Below are positions 18,851 to 27,695 of a stretch of DNA of 64,000 nt, in pieces. Under the pieces are notes generated by a model, which was given only the letters and a program-made list of their open reading frames with translations, had not been told where the DNA came from and did no database searches. Position 1 is the first letter of the stretch; each line of letters starts with the position of its first letter. The stretch comes from Acidobacteriota bacterium. Lineage in GTDB: Bacteria; Acidobacteriota; Terriglobia; Acidiferrales; UBA7541. Both the position numbers and the translations under genes were made by a program. The stretch covers positions 496,001-560,000 of the forward strand of contig JABCYZ010000002.1 in assembly GCA_013289955.1 (NCBI GenBank), given 5' to 3'.

Positions 18851-19582
18851 ATGAAACCCATCCGAAGCCTCCCGCTGATTCTCTTGATTCCCGTTGTCGC
18901 GTTTGCGGTGGACGTGTGCGAGGTCACATCGCCAATGGCGGCGTTCACCGTCCCCTACGTGGCCAAGGCACCAGAGCTCAACACGGATCCACATTCGGCA
19001 ACCTGGTCGCACGCAGCCTCCACATGGATCGAGCGAGACTGTACGCTGCAGCTCGATTATCCCAAGCTCAAGACGGAGGTGCGCGGGTTTTGGACCGACT
19101 CCGATCTCTACCTTCTGTTCATCTCTCCATATAGCGAATTGAATCTTTGGTTGCCTGCGGACAACAGTAAAGATCGCCTCAAACTGTGGGACCGTGACGT
19201 GGTCGAGTTCTTTCTGGGCGACGATTGGACCAACATCCGGCATTACCGGGAATTCGAGATCGCGCCTACCGGCGATTGGGTCGATCTGGCCATCGATCTG
19301 GATCACGACAGCTATGGCGCGGAGTGGAACTCCGGTTGGCAGCGGCAAGGCCGGATCGATGAAGCGAACCATGTTTGGTACGCGGCGGCGCGTGTGCCGT
19401 TGAAATCCGTCAGCGATCTGCGGGTGAAGGCCGGCACGATTTGGCGCGCCAACCTATATCGCATCGACGGGCTCGGCGAGGATCCGCAACGTCACTTCCT
19501 GTGCTGGCAACAGACCTGCGCTCCAAACCGCGATCCCAATCATGTTCCCGAACATTTTGGAACTCTGATTTTTGCCAGATAG
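18851..19582 (+). CDS. Exported CBM9-like carbohydrate-binding protein
   Basis: 243 aa. Signal peptide ~1-19 (ILLIPVVAFA). The remainder matches the carbohydrate-binding family 9-like/DOMON beta-sandwich: WSHAASTWIERDC, FWTDSDLYLLFISP, DRDVVEFFLGDD, HYREFEIAPTGDWVDLAIDLD, then WRANLYRIDGLG and HFLCWQQT. These domains bind ends of polysaccharides; as a stand-alone protein it may present glycan to the receptor or hydrolases. ATG is three bases after the TPR gene's stop. No catalytic residues are recognised. Confidence 0.78.
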   Translation: MKPIRSLPLILLIPVVAFAVDVCEVTSPMAAFTVPYVAKAPELNTDPHSATWSHAASTWIERDCTLQLDYPKLKTEVRGFWTDSDLYLLFISPYSELNLWLPADNSKDRLKLWDRDVVEFFLGDDWTNIRHYREFEIAPTGDWVDLAIDLDHDSYGAEWNSGWQRQGRIDEANHVWYAAARVPLKSVSDLRVKAGTIWRANLYRIDGLGEDPQRHFLCWQQTCAPNRDPNHVPEHFGTLIFAR

Positions 19583-19607
19583 CACGTAGGAATCTCTCGG
19601 AGGTAAC

Positions 19608-20906
19608 ATGCCCGTTCGTCCGGAATCATCGCGCCGCGGATTCATGAAAATGCTGGCAGCCTCGCCATTGCTCGCACAGATCGCGGCGCAGAACCTCTAT
19701 GCAAGATCGGCCGCTGCGATGGGATTGGCGTCAGGAGATAACGTGTACAGTCGCCTGGGCGTTAAGACCGTCATCAATTGCCGAGGAACGTGGACGTACC
19801 TGAGCGGATCGCTGCAATTTCCGGAGGTGCGCGCCGCCCAGACCGAAGCCTCGCACTATTTTGTGAATATGGTCGAGTTGCAGCGCGGAGCGGGGCGTAA
19901 GCTCGCGGAATTGACCGGCGCCGAGTCTGGCATGGTCACCACGGGCGCAGCCGGAGCGATGGCCGCCTCCACCGCGGCCTGCATGGCGGGTAGCGATCCG
20001 CAAAAAATCTGGCAATTGCCCGACACCGCCGGGATGAAACACGAAGTCATTATGGTCGGTGGCCGCAGCGCATTCGATAGCGCCATCCGGCTGACGGGCG
20101 CGAAACTGGTTCTCGTCGAGTCACCGGACGACATACTAAACGCAATCACCCCCGACACGGCGATGATCTACACCACTGATCTCGGCGACAAACTCGTGCG
20201 CGAGGTCGCCATCGCCAAAGAACACCGCATCCCGCTGCTGCTGGATGATGCGGCGGGCATCCCGCCGGCGGACAACCTCAAGCTGTACGCCCAGATGAAA
20301 ATTGACTTGTACACATTTTCGGGCGGCAAAGGTCTGCAGGGTCCCCAATGCAGCGGCGTTTTGCTCGGCCGGAAAGACCTCGTCGACGCGGCGCTGCGAA
20401 ATTCCGCTCCCTGGGAGGGGGCCGTCTGCCGTGCCATGAAGGTCGGCAAGGAAGAAATCATCGGTTGCCTGACGGCGGTGGAGACATGGCTGAAAATTGA
20501 TCCCAAGAAACTCTACGCGGAATGGAACGCCAGAGTCGACCGCATCGGTAAACTGGTGGAAACCGTGCCGGGCGTTAAGACCGAAATCTACATTCCCGAT
20601 GACGGAAATCGCTATCCCACGCTGAAAGTTTCCTGGGATCAGCACGCATGGGGTTTCACCATTACCGACTGCGTAACGCAATTGCGGGCAAACGATCCGA
20701 CCATCGAAGTGCTGGGCGCCGACAACCCCAGCCTTGTGCCGGCCGTGCGCGAAGGAATACAGAAGGCAAAGCCCGACAGGAAAGAGCGAAGAGAAGTCGA
20801 CCATATCGAGCTGGTTTCCATGACGATTCAGCCGGGAGAAGAAATGATCGTCGGCCAGAGGCTGCGCGAAATTCTCGGCGCAGCCCGCAAGGGAAAACCG
20901 GCATGA
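19608..20906 (+). CDS. Tat-exported SelA-like PLP enzyme (paralogue 1)
   Basis: 432 aa. Twin-arginine signal SRRGFMKML at the N-terminus. The body is a fold-type I, SelA-like PLP enzyme of the group that includes D-glucosaminate-6-phosphate ammonia lyase; it is not selenium transferase, as no selenocysteine system is present. PLP lysine K241 in TFSGGKGLQGPQ; PLP-ring Asp213 in LLDDAAG; the phosphate cup is around TTGAAGAM (111-118). Such enzymes eliminate ammonia or water from amino/hydroxy acids. Its stop overlaps the ATG of the RidA-repeat gene (ATGA), which suggests the enamine/imine product is passed to RidA. The substrate is unknown. Confidence 0.85.
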   Translation: MPVRPESSRRGFMKMLAASPLLAQIAAQNLYARSAAAMGLASGDNVYSRLGVKTVINCRGTWTYLSGSLQFPEVRAAQTEASHYFVNMVELQRGAGRKLAELTGAESGMVTTGAAGAMAASTAACMAGSDPQKIWQLPDTAGMKHEVIMVGGRSAFDSAIRLTGAKLVLVESPDDILNAITPDTAMIYTTDLGDKLVREVAIAKEHRIPLLLDDAAGIPPADNLKLYAQMKIDLYTFSGGKGLQGPQCSGVLLGRKDLVDAALRNSAPWEGAVCRAMKVGKEEIIGCLTAVETWLKIDPKKLYAEWNARVDRIGKLVETVPGVKTEIYIPDDGNRYPTLKVSWDQHAWGFTITDCVTQLRANDPTIEVLGADNPSLVPAVREGIQKAKPDRKERREVDHIELVSMTIQPGEEMIVGQRLREILGAARKGKPA

Positions 20907-22138
20907 GGCTCCTGTGCCTGCTAGCGGCGCTGCTTTCTTTCACGCCGGATGCGCACGCGCAACTGAAGGCCGTTCAGCCTAAATCGTCGGCGGCGACCGG
21001 TGACGCGCTGGGCTCCGCCGGAATCGACGCTGGCGATTATGTCTATGTTTCCGGGCAGGGACCTCGCCGCTTCGATGGAAGCACCCCGTCAGGTTTTGCG
21101 GATCAGGTTCGCCAATCGCTCGAGAATGTACGGGCGGTGGTCGAAGCGGCGGGTCTGACGATGGAGCACGTCGTTTATGTGCAGGTCTATCTCGACGACA
21201 TGAGCCACTACGACGCGTTGGACAAGGCCTTCGCCGAGTATTTCCCGAAGCTGGCGCCTGCGCGCGGAGTCTTGGGCGTTGCACGGCTCCCTGAACCACC
21301 CGTACAAATCAACGCCATCGCCGTTCGCGATCTCAGTGGAAAGCAAGCCGTCGAAGTGCCCCGGTTCCGGCCGAGCAAAGCCTACTCCGCCGGAATGTTA
21401 ACGCACGACAGATTATTTGTTTCTACAATGCTGGGTAGCGACCCCGCAGATGGCAACGTGCCGGCTAATCCAGCCGTGCAGGTCGATTTCGCGCTCGACC
21501 GTCTGAAAATGGTCGTGGAATCTGCGGGACTCACGCTCAGCCACATGGTCTTCGTGAATCCCTACCTCACTTCAGAAATACCGATGCGCATCATGAATGA
21601 GCACTACGCCCGGCGCTTTGAGTTCGGGAATACGCCGGGGCGCGCCACGATCGAAGTGTCGAGTCTCCCGGAAGGCGCGCGCGTCGCCTACACTGGCGTA
21701 GCTGTCCGTGACTTGGCCGAGCGACAAGCAATCCGGCCGAAGAACATGCCCCCAAGCCCGACTGCGAGCCCGTGTGTGTTCGCCGGTGACACCCTCTATT
21801 GTTCGGCCAAGAGCGGATTCATCCCGGGACCAAATGGCGGCGTGTTCGCCGCTTCGACAGCCGACCAGGTGCGCCAGACGATGCGAGATCTTCTCGACAA
21901 CCTAGAAGAAGCAGGCATGAAGTTCGACCAAGTGGTCTCAACCACAATTTACCTGGACGATTTATCGGAATCAGCGGCGTTCGGAAAAGTGTACCGTAAG
22001 TATTTCGGCGGAGTTTTGCCTGCTGAGACCACGGTTCAGCAGATCAAACCGAGCGATCGAAAACCCGATGAAGAAGGTCACTATCCCGACTTGGAACAGG
22101 TGTCTCTCATCGCCGTGCGCAACCGCTCGAATCACTGA
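20903..22138 (+). CDS. Exported triple-RidA-domain protein
   Basis: 411 aa. Short Sec signal (~1-20, ...PDAHA). Three consecutive RidA/YjgF domains: ~35-150, ~155-275 and ~285-410, each with a GVYV/FVSG-like start, a central VVEAAGLTMEHVV(Y/F)VQVYLDD-like helix-strand and a C-terminal AIAVRDL-type strand. RidA hydrolyses reactive enamines/imines produced by PLP enzymes. By-eye alignment suggests degraded active sites: the Arg equivalent to RidA Arg105 is kept in domains 1 and 2 but is Glu in domain 3, and the Glu120 equivalent is Gln, Ala and Gln. ATG at 20903 overlaps the SelA-like stop. Trimeric RidA folded as one chain is a reasonable structural reading. Confidence 0.85.
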   Translation: MRLLCLLAALLSFTPDAHAQLKAVQPKSSAATGDALGSAGIDAGDYVYVSGQGPRRFDGSTPSGFADQVRQSLENVRAVVEAAGLTMEHVVYVQVYLDDMSHYDALDKAFAEYFPKLAPARGVLGVARLPEPPVQINAIAVRDLSGKQAVEVPRFRPSKAYSAGMLTHDRLFVSTMLGSDPADGNVPANPAVQVDFALDRLKMVVESAGLTLSHMVFVNPYLTSEIPMRIMNEHYARRFEFGNTPGRATIEVSSLPEGARVAYTGVAVRDLAERQAIRPKNMPPSPTASPCVFAGDTLYCSAKSGFIPGPNGGVFAASTADQVRQTMRDLLDNLEEAGMKFDQVVSTTIYLDDLSESAAFGKVYRKYFGGVLPAETTVQQIKPSDRKPDEEGHYPDLEQVSLIAVRNRSNH

Positions 22139-22219
22139 TTTGCTGGAATCGCAGCCAGCAGCAGGATCACACTTTGCGCAACGCACGCTCGGAGGGAATG
22201 TCCTAAGATCAGGCTATCT

Positions 22220-23095
22220 ATGACTCGTGCTGACAATATTCGTGCCGCCCGCATCGCGTCTGTCCTGGGGCTCATGCTCCTATCTGCCCTGGTAGGTACG
22301 CAGAGAGCCGCGTCCGAGGGGCAGAAATCGCAGCGCGCCGGGAACGGGGGTCAGCGGATGAATCCGTCAAACGTCCCTGGCCAGCAAGTGTTCGAATCGC
22401 GGTGCGCGGGGTGTCACGGCTTGGATGGGCGCGGCGGCGAACGCGCTCCGGATATTTCGACGAGTGAAAAAACCCGGCGGCGCTCCGACGACGAGCTTTC
22501 GCGGATCATCGCAGACGGCCTACCAGGAACGGGAATGCCTGCCTTCGCGTCTCTCGGAAGCAGCCTCAAGAATATCGTCGCCTATCTGCGCCAGCTTCAG
22601 GGCAAGGACGATTCCGCAAAGTTCCCGGGTGACGTGAAGAGAGGCCGGGAACTTTTCTACGGAAAGCCGCGATGCTCTGAATGTCACGCAATCGCCGGGT
22701 CGGGCGGCTTCATCGCCTCGGAACTCTCTGGATTTGGCGCGAATCGTTCTGCGGACCAGATTCGTCAAGCCATCGTCAAGCCTGCCAGTACAAACTACCT
22801 GGGCGGCCAGATGATCGTGAAGACGAGCGACGGTAAGGAATATTCGGGCGTTGTACGGAACGAAGACAATTTTTCGCTCCAACTAGAGACACTGGACGGC
22901 GCTTTCCTGCTTTTTCAGAAGTCGGAGCTCGCTGGCTTTTCGCGCCAACCAGGCTCGCTGATGCCCGCAGATTACGCCGCAACTCTCAACCGTGACGAGC
23001 TGAACGATCTGGTCAGCTTTCTGATGTCCGCCGCTCGTGGAGTAAAGACCGACGCGGACAAGAGGAAAAAGTCTGACGACGAAGAAGAAGAGTGA
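22220..23095 (+). CDS. Exported dihaem cytochrome c
   Basis: 291 aa. Signal peptide ~1-31. Two class I c-haem sites: CAGCH (62-66) and CSECH (152-156), followed by distal Met candidates. The C-terminal ~90 residues form a putative haem-binding-associated domain (GGQMIVKTSDGKEYSGVVRNED), often seen beside membrane-free PQQ dehydrogenases in Planctomycetes and Acidobacteria, ending in an acidic tail. It probably accepts electrons from the PQQ dehydrogenase encoded two genes downstream and passes them to the respiratory chain. ATG at 22220. Confidence 0.87.
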   Translation: MTRADNIRAARIASVLGLMLLSALVGTQRAASEGQKSQRAGNGGQRMNPSNVPGQQVFESRCAGCHGLDGRGGERAPDISTSEKTRRRSDDELSRIIADGLPGTGMPAFASLGSSLKNIVAYLRQLQGKDDSAKFPGDVKRGRELFYGKPRCSECHAIAGSGGFIASELSGFGANRSADQIRQAIVKPASTNYLGGQMIVKTSDGKEYSGVVRNEDNFSLQLETLDGAFLLFQKSELAGFSRQPGSLMPADYAATLNRDELNDLVSFLMSAARGVKTDADKRKKSDDEEEE

Positions 23096-23307
23096 GGGTT
23101 GATTTCTTTGCCAAACGCGTTTATCCGGCCCATAACCCGCGGGTTGCCATCGTGCCATCGCGGCAACTCGCCCGGATCGGTCAAGCACCGCTATCCTCTC
23201 AGAGACGCACAAACTCCGGTATTCAATCGAATTAAAATTTATCCGCAACTAGTGCCAAGCACGAAGAAGTGCTACAGTCCAGCCACTCGAGCTGCCGGAG
23301 AATCCCG

Positions 23308-24093
23308 ATGATGCCACAATTTGGTTCGGCACCTTTTCGCCGAGTCGTTCAGGCCGTCGCGTTGAGCGGTGTTGCCATTGCCGCCATGGGCCTCTCCCTG
23401 GGGCCACCCTTGGCTCGCACCCATCAAGTGGATCGGACGGCTACCGATGACGCTTCCTTGCTCGACGGCTTCCGCCATGTTGAAGTCGCCTCGGTTTCCG
23501 ACGCGCTCGAGCAGATCACTGGCCGCAAGATGTATATGTCACATCACATGCGCCCGATCTTCCCCACCAAATTTGCGGGCTTCGCTCTGACCGTGCTTCT
23601 CAAGAAGGAAACCAACCACGATCCGAACGCACTCGACGGAATGCTCGCGGCCATCGATCATGGCTCGTCCAATTCTGTTTACGTAATGGTCGTGGAAGAG
23701 GGAGCCGACATCGCTGGAATGGGCGGACTGATGGGCACGGCCATGAACTCGCGAAATTTCTCAGGCGCGGTAATCGACGGCGGCGTCCGCGATGTCGCTT
23801 ATTTGCAAAAAATTGGGTTCCCAGTCTACGCGCTCGGCATCGTTCCATCCACTTCGGTGACGCACTACCGCTTCGCAGGCGCCAATATCCCGGTGGTGTG
23901 CGACGGCGTCGCCGTGAATGCGGCCGACATCATCGTGGCCGACGCGGATGGCGTTGTCGTTGTGCCTCGCGCATCCGCGCCTGCCGCGCTCAAGCTCGCC
24001 CAGCAGATGGATTTCAAGGAGCATTCCATGTACGCGACCATCGAAAAGCTGAAATCCATTCAAGAAGCTGTGAAGCAGTTCGGCCGCCTCTAG
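23308..24093 (+). CDS. Exported RraA-like aldolase/decarboxylase
   Basis: 261 aa. Signal-like segment ~10-35. The rest is an RraA/HMG-aldolase fold: SVSDALEQITGR, GFALTVLLKKETN, the central GAVIDGGVRDVAYLQKIGFPVYALGIVPST with the metal/substrate pair R161-D162, then IPVVCDGVAVNAADIIVADADGVVVVP. Members of the fold that keep this Arg-Asp pair are class II aldolases or decarboxylases acting on 2-keto acids (HMG/CHA aldolase type) and not RNase E inhibitors; export also argues against a ribonuclease role. ATG at 23308 has GGAG at a good distance. Between cytochrome and PQQ dehydrogenase. Confidence 0.82.
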   Translation: MMPQFGSAPFRRVVQAVALSGVAIAAMGLSLGPPLARTHQVDRTATDDASLLDGFRHVEVASVSDALEQITGRKMYMSHHMRPIFPTKFAGFALTVLLKKETNHDPNALDGMLAAIDHGSSNSVYVMVVEEGADIAGMGGLMGTAMNSRNFSGAVIDGGVRDVAYLQKIGFPVYALGIVPSTSVTHYRFAGANIPVVCDGVAVNAADIIVADADGVVVVPRASAPAALKLAQQMDFKEHSMYATIEKLKSIQEAVKQFGRL

Positions 24094-24106
24094 GAGGGCT
24101 TGACGA

Positions 24107-25780
24107 GTGACTCGCGTATCCACTATCGCCTCGGTGACCCTGCTCCGCGCGCTCCGGAAATCCGTCGCGCTCGCCGCCGTCCTTCTGAGCGGCTCCGCGC
24201 TCTCCCATGGGCAAGAGAAACCCTCCGACGTCATTTCCACCGCCATCGATGTGCGGCCCGAAGATCTGCTCGTCCAGCCTCCCGGAGCAAACTGGGTCTC
24301 CTACAATGGCGACTACACCGGCCGCCGCTTCAGCAATCTCGCCGAAATCACGCCCGCGAACGTCGGCAACCTCCGCACTCAATGGATCTTTCATCTGCGC
24401 GACTCAACCGGGCTCGAAGTCACGCCCGTGGCCGTAGACGGCATCCTGTTCGTCACCTCCGCCAACGACGCCTTCGCCCTCGACGCCCGCACCGGCAGGG
24501 CCATCTGGCACTACTCGCGCCCGGTCACGGCCGGTCTCATCGACGACGCCGCCCAACACCACAATCGCGGCGTCGCTATCTGGCACTCCAGGGTTTTTCT
24601 CGAAACCGACAACGCGCACCTTCTGTGCCTTGACGCTCGCTCCGGCCATCTTCTCTGGGATGTGGCCTATGCCGAAGGCAACAAAAACTACGGCGCTACC
24701 AGCGCGCCGCTGGTCGTCAAAGACAAGGTCATCGTAGGCACCTCGGGTGGAGACGACGGCGTTCGCGGCTTCGTCGCTGCTTTCGACGCCGAAACCGGCA
24801 AGCAAGCATGGCGTTTATGGACGATTCCCGGGCCCGGCGAATTCGGCTCGGAGAGCTGGCCTGGCGACCTTTATCTTCGCGGCGGCGGCACCACCTGGAT
24901 GCCCGGCACCTACGATCCCGATCTCAATACCATTTATTGGGGAACCAGCAACGCCGCCCCGGATTTCGACGGAGCGCCGCGCCCCGGCGACGATCTCTAC
25001 ACCGCTTGTGTTCTCGCGATTGACCCTGACAGCGGCAAGATGAAATGGTTTTTCCAGTTCACACCCCACGACCTCTACGACTATGACGCCACCGAAACTC
25101 CCGTGCTCATTGACGCCGTTTATCAGGGTCAGCCCAGAAAATTGCTGGTCCAGGCCAATCGTAACGGATTTTTTTACGTCCTCGATCGCACCAACGGAAA
25201 GTTTCTCTCGGCTGTTCCCTTTGTCGCGCACCTAAATTGGGCCAAAGGCATTGACGCCGAGGGTCGTCCCATTCGCACCGGCCTCGAGCCATCCGACAAA
25301 GGCACGGAAATCTGCCCAAGCATGATTGGCGCAACCAACTGGTTTTCGCCTTCCTACAATCCGGCCACCCATCTTTTCTACTTCCTCGCGCTCGAAGAGT
25401 GCGGCATCTTTTATCGCAAGCCGGAAACATTCGCCGAAGGCCACGCGTACTATGCGACCGGCGTCAAACGTGCACCCGGCGGCAGGCGTGAAAAAATTCT
25501 GCTCGCCTATAACCTTGACACCGGTGCGTTCGATTGGCGTTATCCCCAAGCTGGTGACGGCGGTTCCGCGGGAGGCACCATGACTACCGCAGGCGGCCTG
25601 GTTTTCTTCGGGGACGACGCAGAATCTTTCGAAGCCGTCGAAGCAAAAACCGGCAAGCCGCTCTGGCACTTCACGACCGGCCAGAGATTTCAAGCTTCTC
25701 CGATGAGCTACGCGGTCCTCGGAAAGCAGTATGTCGCCATTGCGTCGGGAAACGATGTTTTCAGTTTCGGGTTGCCGTAA
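24107..25780 (+). CDS. Exported PQQ-dependent dehydrogenase
   Basis: 557 aa. Signal peptide ~15-35 (ALAAVLLSGSALSHGQ). An eight-bladed quinoprotein propeller with repeated W-docking motifs (ALDARTGRAIWHYSRP, CLDARSGHLLWDVAY, AFDAETGKQAWRLW, AIDPDSGKMKWFFQ, and TGKPLWHF). The catalytic Asp lies in HDLYDYDATETPVLID. No adjacent CysCys pair as in methanol dehydrogenase and no C-terminal haem domain, so electrons must leave via a separate cytochrome, most likely the dihaem one two genes upstream. GTG start at 24107, preceded by AGGAGG. It probably oxidises a sugar or alcohol in the periplasm. Confidence 0.9.
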   Translation: MTRVSTIASVTLLRALRKSVALAAVLLSGSALSHGQEKPSDVISTAIDVRPEDLLVQPPGANWVSYNGDYTGRRFSNLAEITPANVGNLRTQWIFHLRDSTGLEVTPVAVDGILFVTSANDAFALDARTGRAIWHYSRPVTAGLIDDAAQHHNRGVAIWHSRVFLETDNAHLLCLDARSGHLLWDVAYAEGNKNYGATSAPLVVKDKVIVGTSGGDDGVRGFVAAFDAETGKQAWRLWTIPGPGEFGSESWPGDLYLRGGGTTWMPGTYDPDLNTIYWGTSNAAPDFDGAPRPGDDLYTACVLAIDPDSGKMKWFFQFTPHDLYDYDATETPVLIDAVYQGQPRKLLVQANRNGFFYVLDRTNGKFLSAVPFVAHLNWAKGIDAEGRPIRTGLEPSDKGTEICPSMIGATNWFSPSYNPATHLFYFLALEECGIFYRKPETFAEGHAYYATGVKRAPGGRREKILLAYNLDTGAFDWRYPQAGDGGSAGGTMTTAGGLVFFGDDAESFEAVEAKTGKPLWHFTTGQRFQASPMSYAVLGKQYVAIASGNDVFSFGLP

Positions 25781-25823
25781 GACTAAGGTTTCGGAACTAA
25801 ATCATCCTAAGGAGGAAAATAGA

Positions 25824-26324
25824 ATGTTTTCTAGTCTCTTTACTCGCAGGGCTTTTGGGAGCCGCATTGCTGCGTTGCTTCCTGGCATCGGTCTGGCCGC
25901 GGCGGCGCGGCCATTGTCCGCCGAAGCGCAGGCAACGGGCGGTGTCAAGAAGCTGGATATTGACGGTAAGCCCGCCGGCACTGGTTTCATCACTCCCCTC
26001 ATCGTCCACAACGGCGTCATCTATATCGCTGGAATCGGCGCGCACTCCCACAACAAAGCCGAGTTTCCGAAGGACATCACCAATCACACGAAGAGCGTTA
26101 TGGAAGGGGTCAAGACTGCCGTTGAAACCGGCGGAGGTACAATGGATTCCATTCTCCAGCTCACCGTGTTCCTTGCCAGCATCAACGACTACGACGGCAT
26201 GAACGCTGTCTTCAAAACCTATTTTCCGAATGGTGGTCCGGCGCGCACCACCGTCGCGGTTGCGAATCTCCCTGGCGACTCGCTGGTTGAAATCAACTGC
26301 ACCGCCGCGGTCGTTCGTAAGTAG
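25824..26324 (+). CDS. Tat-exported single RidA protein
   Basis: 166 aa. Twin-arginine-like start (LFTRRAFGSRIA) and a hydrophobic stretch, then one complete RidA domain with IYIAGIGAH, VKTAVETGGGTMDSILQLTVFLASINDYDGMNAVF and PARTTVAVANLPGDSLVEINCTA. Unlike the triple-domain protein it keeps both the Arg and the Glu of the RidA active site (PART, LVEIN). It likely hydrolyses enamine/imine intermediates made by the SelA-like enzyme encoded 26 bases downstream. ATG at 25824 with GGAGG ten bases upstream. Confidence 0.85.
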   Translation: MFSSLFTRRAFGSRIAALLPGIGLAAAARPLSAEAQATGGVKKLDIDGKPAGTGFITPLIVHNGVIYIAGIGAHSHNKAEFPKDITNHTKSVMEGVKTAVETGGGTMDSILQLTVFLASINDYDGMNAVFKTYFPNGGPARTTVAVANLPGDSLVEINCTAAVVRK

Positions 26325-26350
26325 CGATTTGCCCGGAGGAGAGAAACGCG

Positions 26351-27625
26351 ATGCCACTCAATCTGAAGTCCACTCGCCGCACCTTCATGAGCAGCCTCGG
26401 GGTCATGGCCGGAGTCGTCGCCGGGGCCATGTCGAGCGCCAGAGGCCTTTTTGCAAGCGCTGCCCTCCCAGCTTCAGGCGCCAACACTGCAAGGATTTCC
26501 GGCTTCGGCGCCTCGGGCAACGTTTACGAGGAACTCGGCGTGACCACCGTGATCAACGGCCAGGGAACCATGACCGTTCTCGGTGGCTCCCTGGCCCGCC
26601 CCGAGGTCGAAGCCGTAATGGCTCTCGCCGGTCAGCATTTCTGCAGCATTCCCGACTTGGAGGTGGCTGCAGGAAAACGAATTGCCGAAATGCTCAAGCT
26701 TCCGGAGGGTTACACGGCCTTAGTCACCTCTGGCGCGGCGGCGGCTATGCAATCCGGCCTCGCGGGTATTCTCACCGGGGACAATCCCAAATTCATCGAG
26801 CAGCTTCCCGATCTCACCGGAATGAAATCCGAAGTCATCATCCAGAAATCCCATCGCAACCCGTTCGATCACCAACTCCGCGCCACCGGCGTCAAGCTCG
26901 TCGTCATCGAAACCACCGACGAACTCCGCAAAGCCGTCAATCCGCAAACAGCCATGCTGCATTTCACGAACTTCGCCAATGCGGCTGGCCAAATCAAAGT
27001 TGATGAATGGGCAAAGCTCGGCAAGGAATTGAACATCCCGACGTTCATCGACGCCGCCGCCGATACGCCTCCGGTCTCACACCTCTGGGACTACGCCAAC
27101 ATGGGCTACGACCTCTCCGCCTTCAGCGGTGGAAAAGCCATCCGCGGTCCGCAGTGTGCCGGACTCTTGATCGGCCGCAAGGATCTCGTCGCAAGCGCGC
27201 TGCTCAACAACAGCCCGCACGAGGATACGCTGGGCCGCTGCGCCAAGGTCGGGAAAGAAGAAATCATCGGCATGGTGAAAGCGCTCGAGCTGTATTTGAA
27301 GGAAGACCACGAGGCACTCAACAGGGAATGGCAGCGGCGTCTGGAATCTATATCGGCCCAAATCACCCGCATACCGGGCGTCACCACGGCTTATTCCGTT
27401 CCCGACGTCGCCAATCACGTACCGCACATGAATATCAAATGGGATCCGAGCCATATTTCTCTCGATCCCAGAGACGCCTCAAAGACACTCCGCGGCGGCC
27501 AACCTTCCATTGTCCTGGAGAGTGACCCCAACGGCCTCGGCATGAATTCCTTTATGCTGAAACCCGGTGAAGAAAAAACTATCGCCGAACATCTAGTCCA
27601 GCTCTTCCGCGCCCATTCGGCGTGA
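26351..27625 (+). CDS. Tat-exported SelA-like PLP enzyme (paralogue 2)
   Basis: 424 aa. Tat-type signal STRRTFMSSLG. SelA-like PLP enzyme closely related to paralogue 3 (34922-36373) and more distantly to paralogue 1: shared blocks GGS(L/V)xxPEV, VIIQKSHRxPFDHQ(L/I)R and SGGKxIRGPQ. PLP lysine K262 and ring Asp234 (FIDAAAD) are intact, so it should be catalytic. Probably an ammonia-lyase or dehydratase on an amino-sugar acid-like substrate; tailed by the MFS importer 70 bases on and preceded by its RidA partner. Confidence 0.84.
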   Translation: MPLNLKSTRRTFMSSLGVMAGVVAGAMSSARGLFASAALPASGANTARISGFGASGNVYEELGVTTVINGQGTMTVLGGSLARPEVEAVMALAGQHFCSIPDLEVAAGKRIAEMLKLPEGYTALVTSGAAAAMQSGLAGILTGDNPKFIEQLPDLTGMKSEVIIQKSHRNPFDHQLRATGVKLVVIETTDELRKAVNPQTAMLHFTNFANAAGQIKVDEWAKLGKELNIPTFIDAAADTPPVSHLWDYANMGYDLSAFSGGKAIRGPQCAGLLIGRKDLVASALLNNSPHEDTLGRCAKVGKEEIIGMVKALELYLKEDHEALNREWQRRLESISAQITRIPGVTTAYSVPDVANHVPHMNIKWDPSHISLDPRDASKTLRGGQPSIVLESDPNGLGMNSFMLKPGEEKTIAEHLVQLFRAHSA

Positions 27626-27695
27626 ACGTTTTGCCCGTGAGGGCGCGGCAGTCTTGCGCCAACGCCTCAATGCCGATGCCATAAGCCCGACCCAC

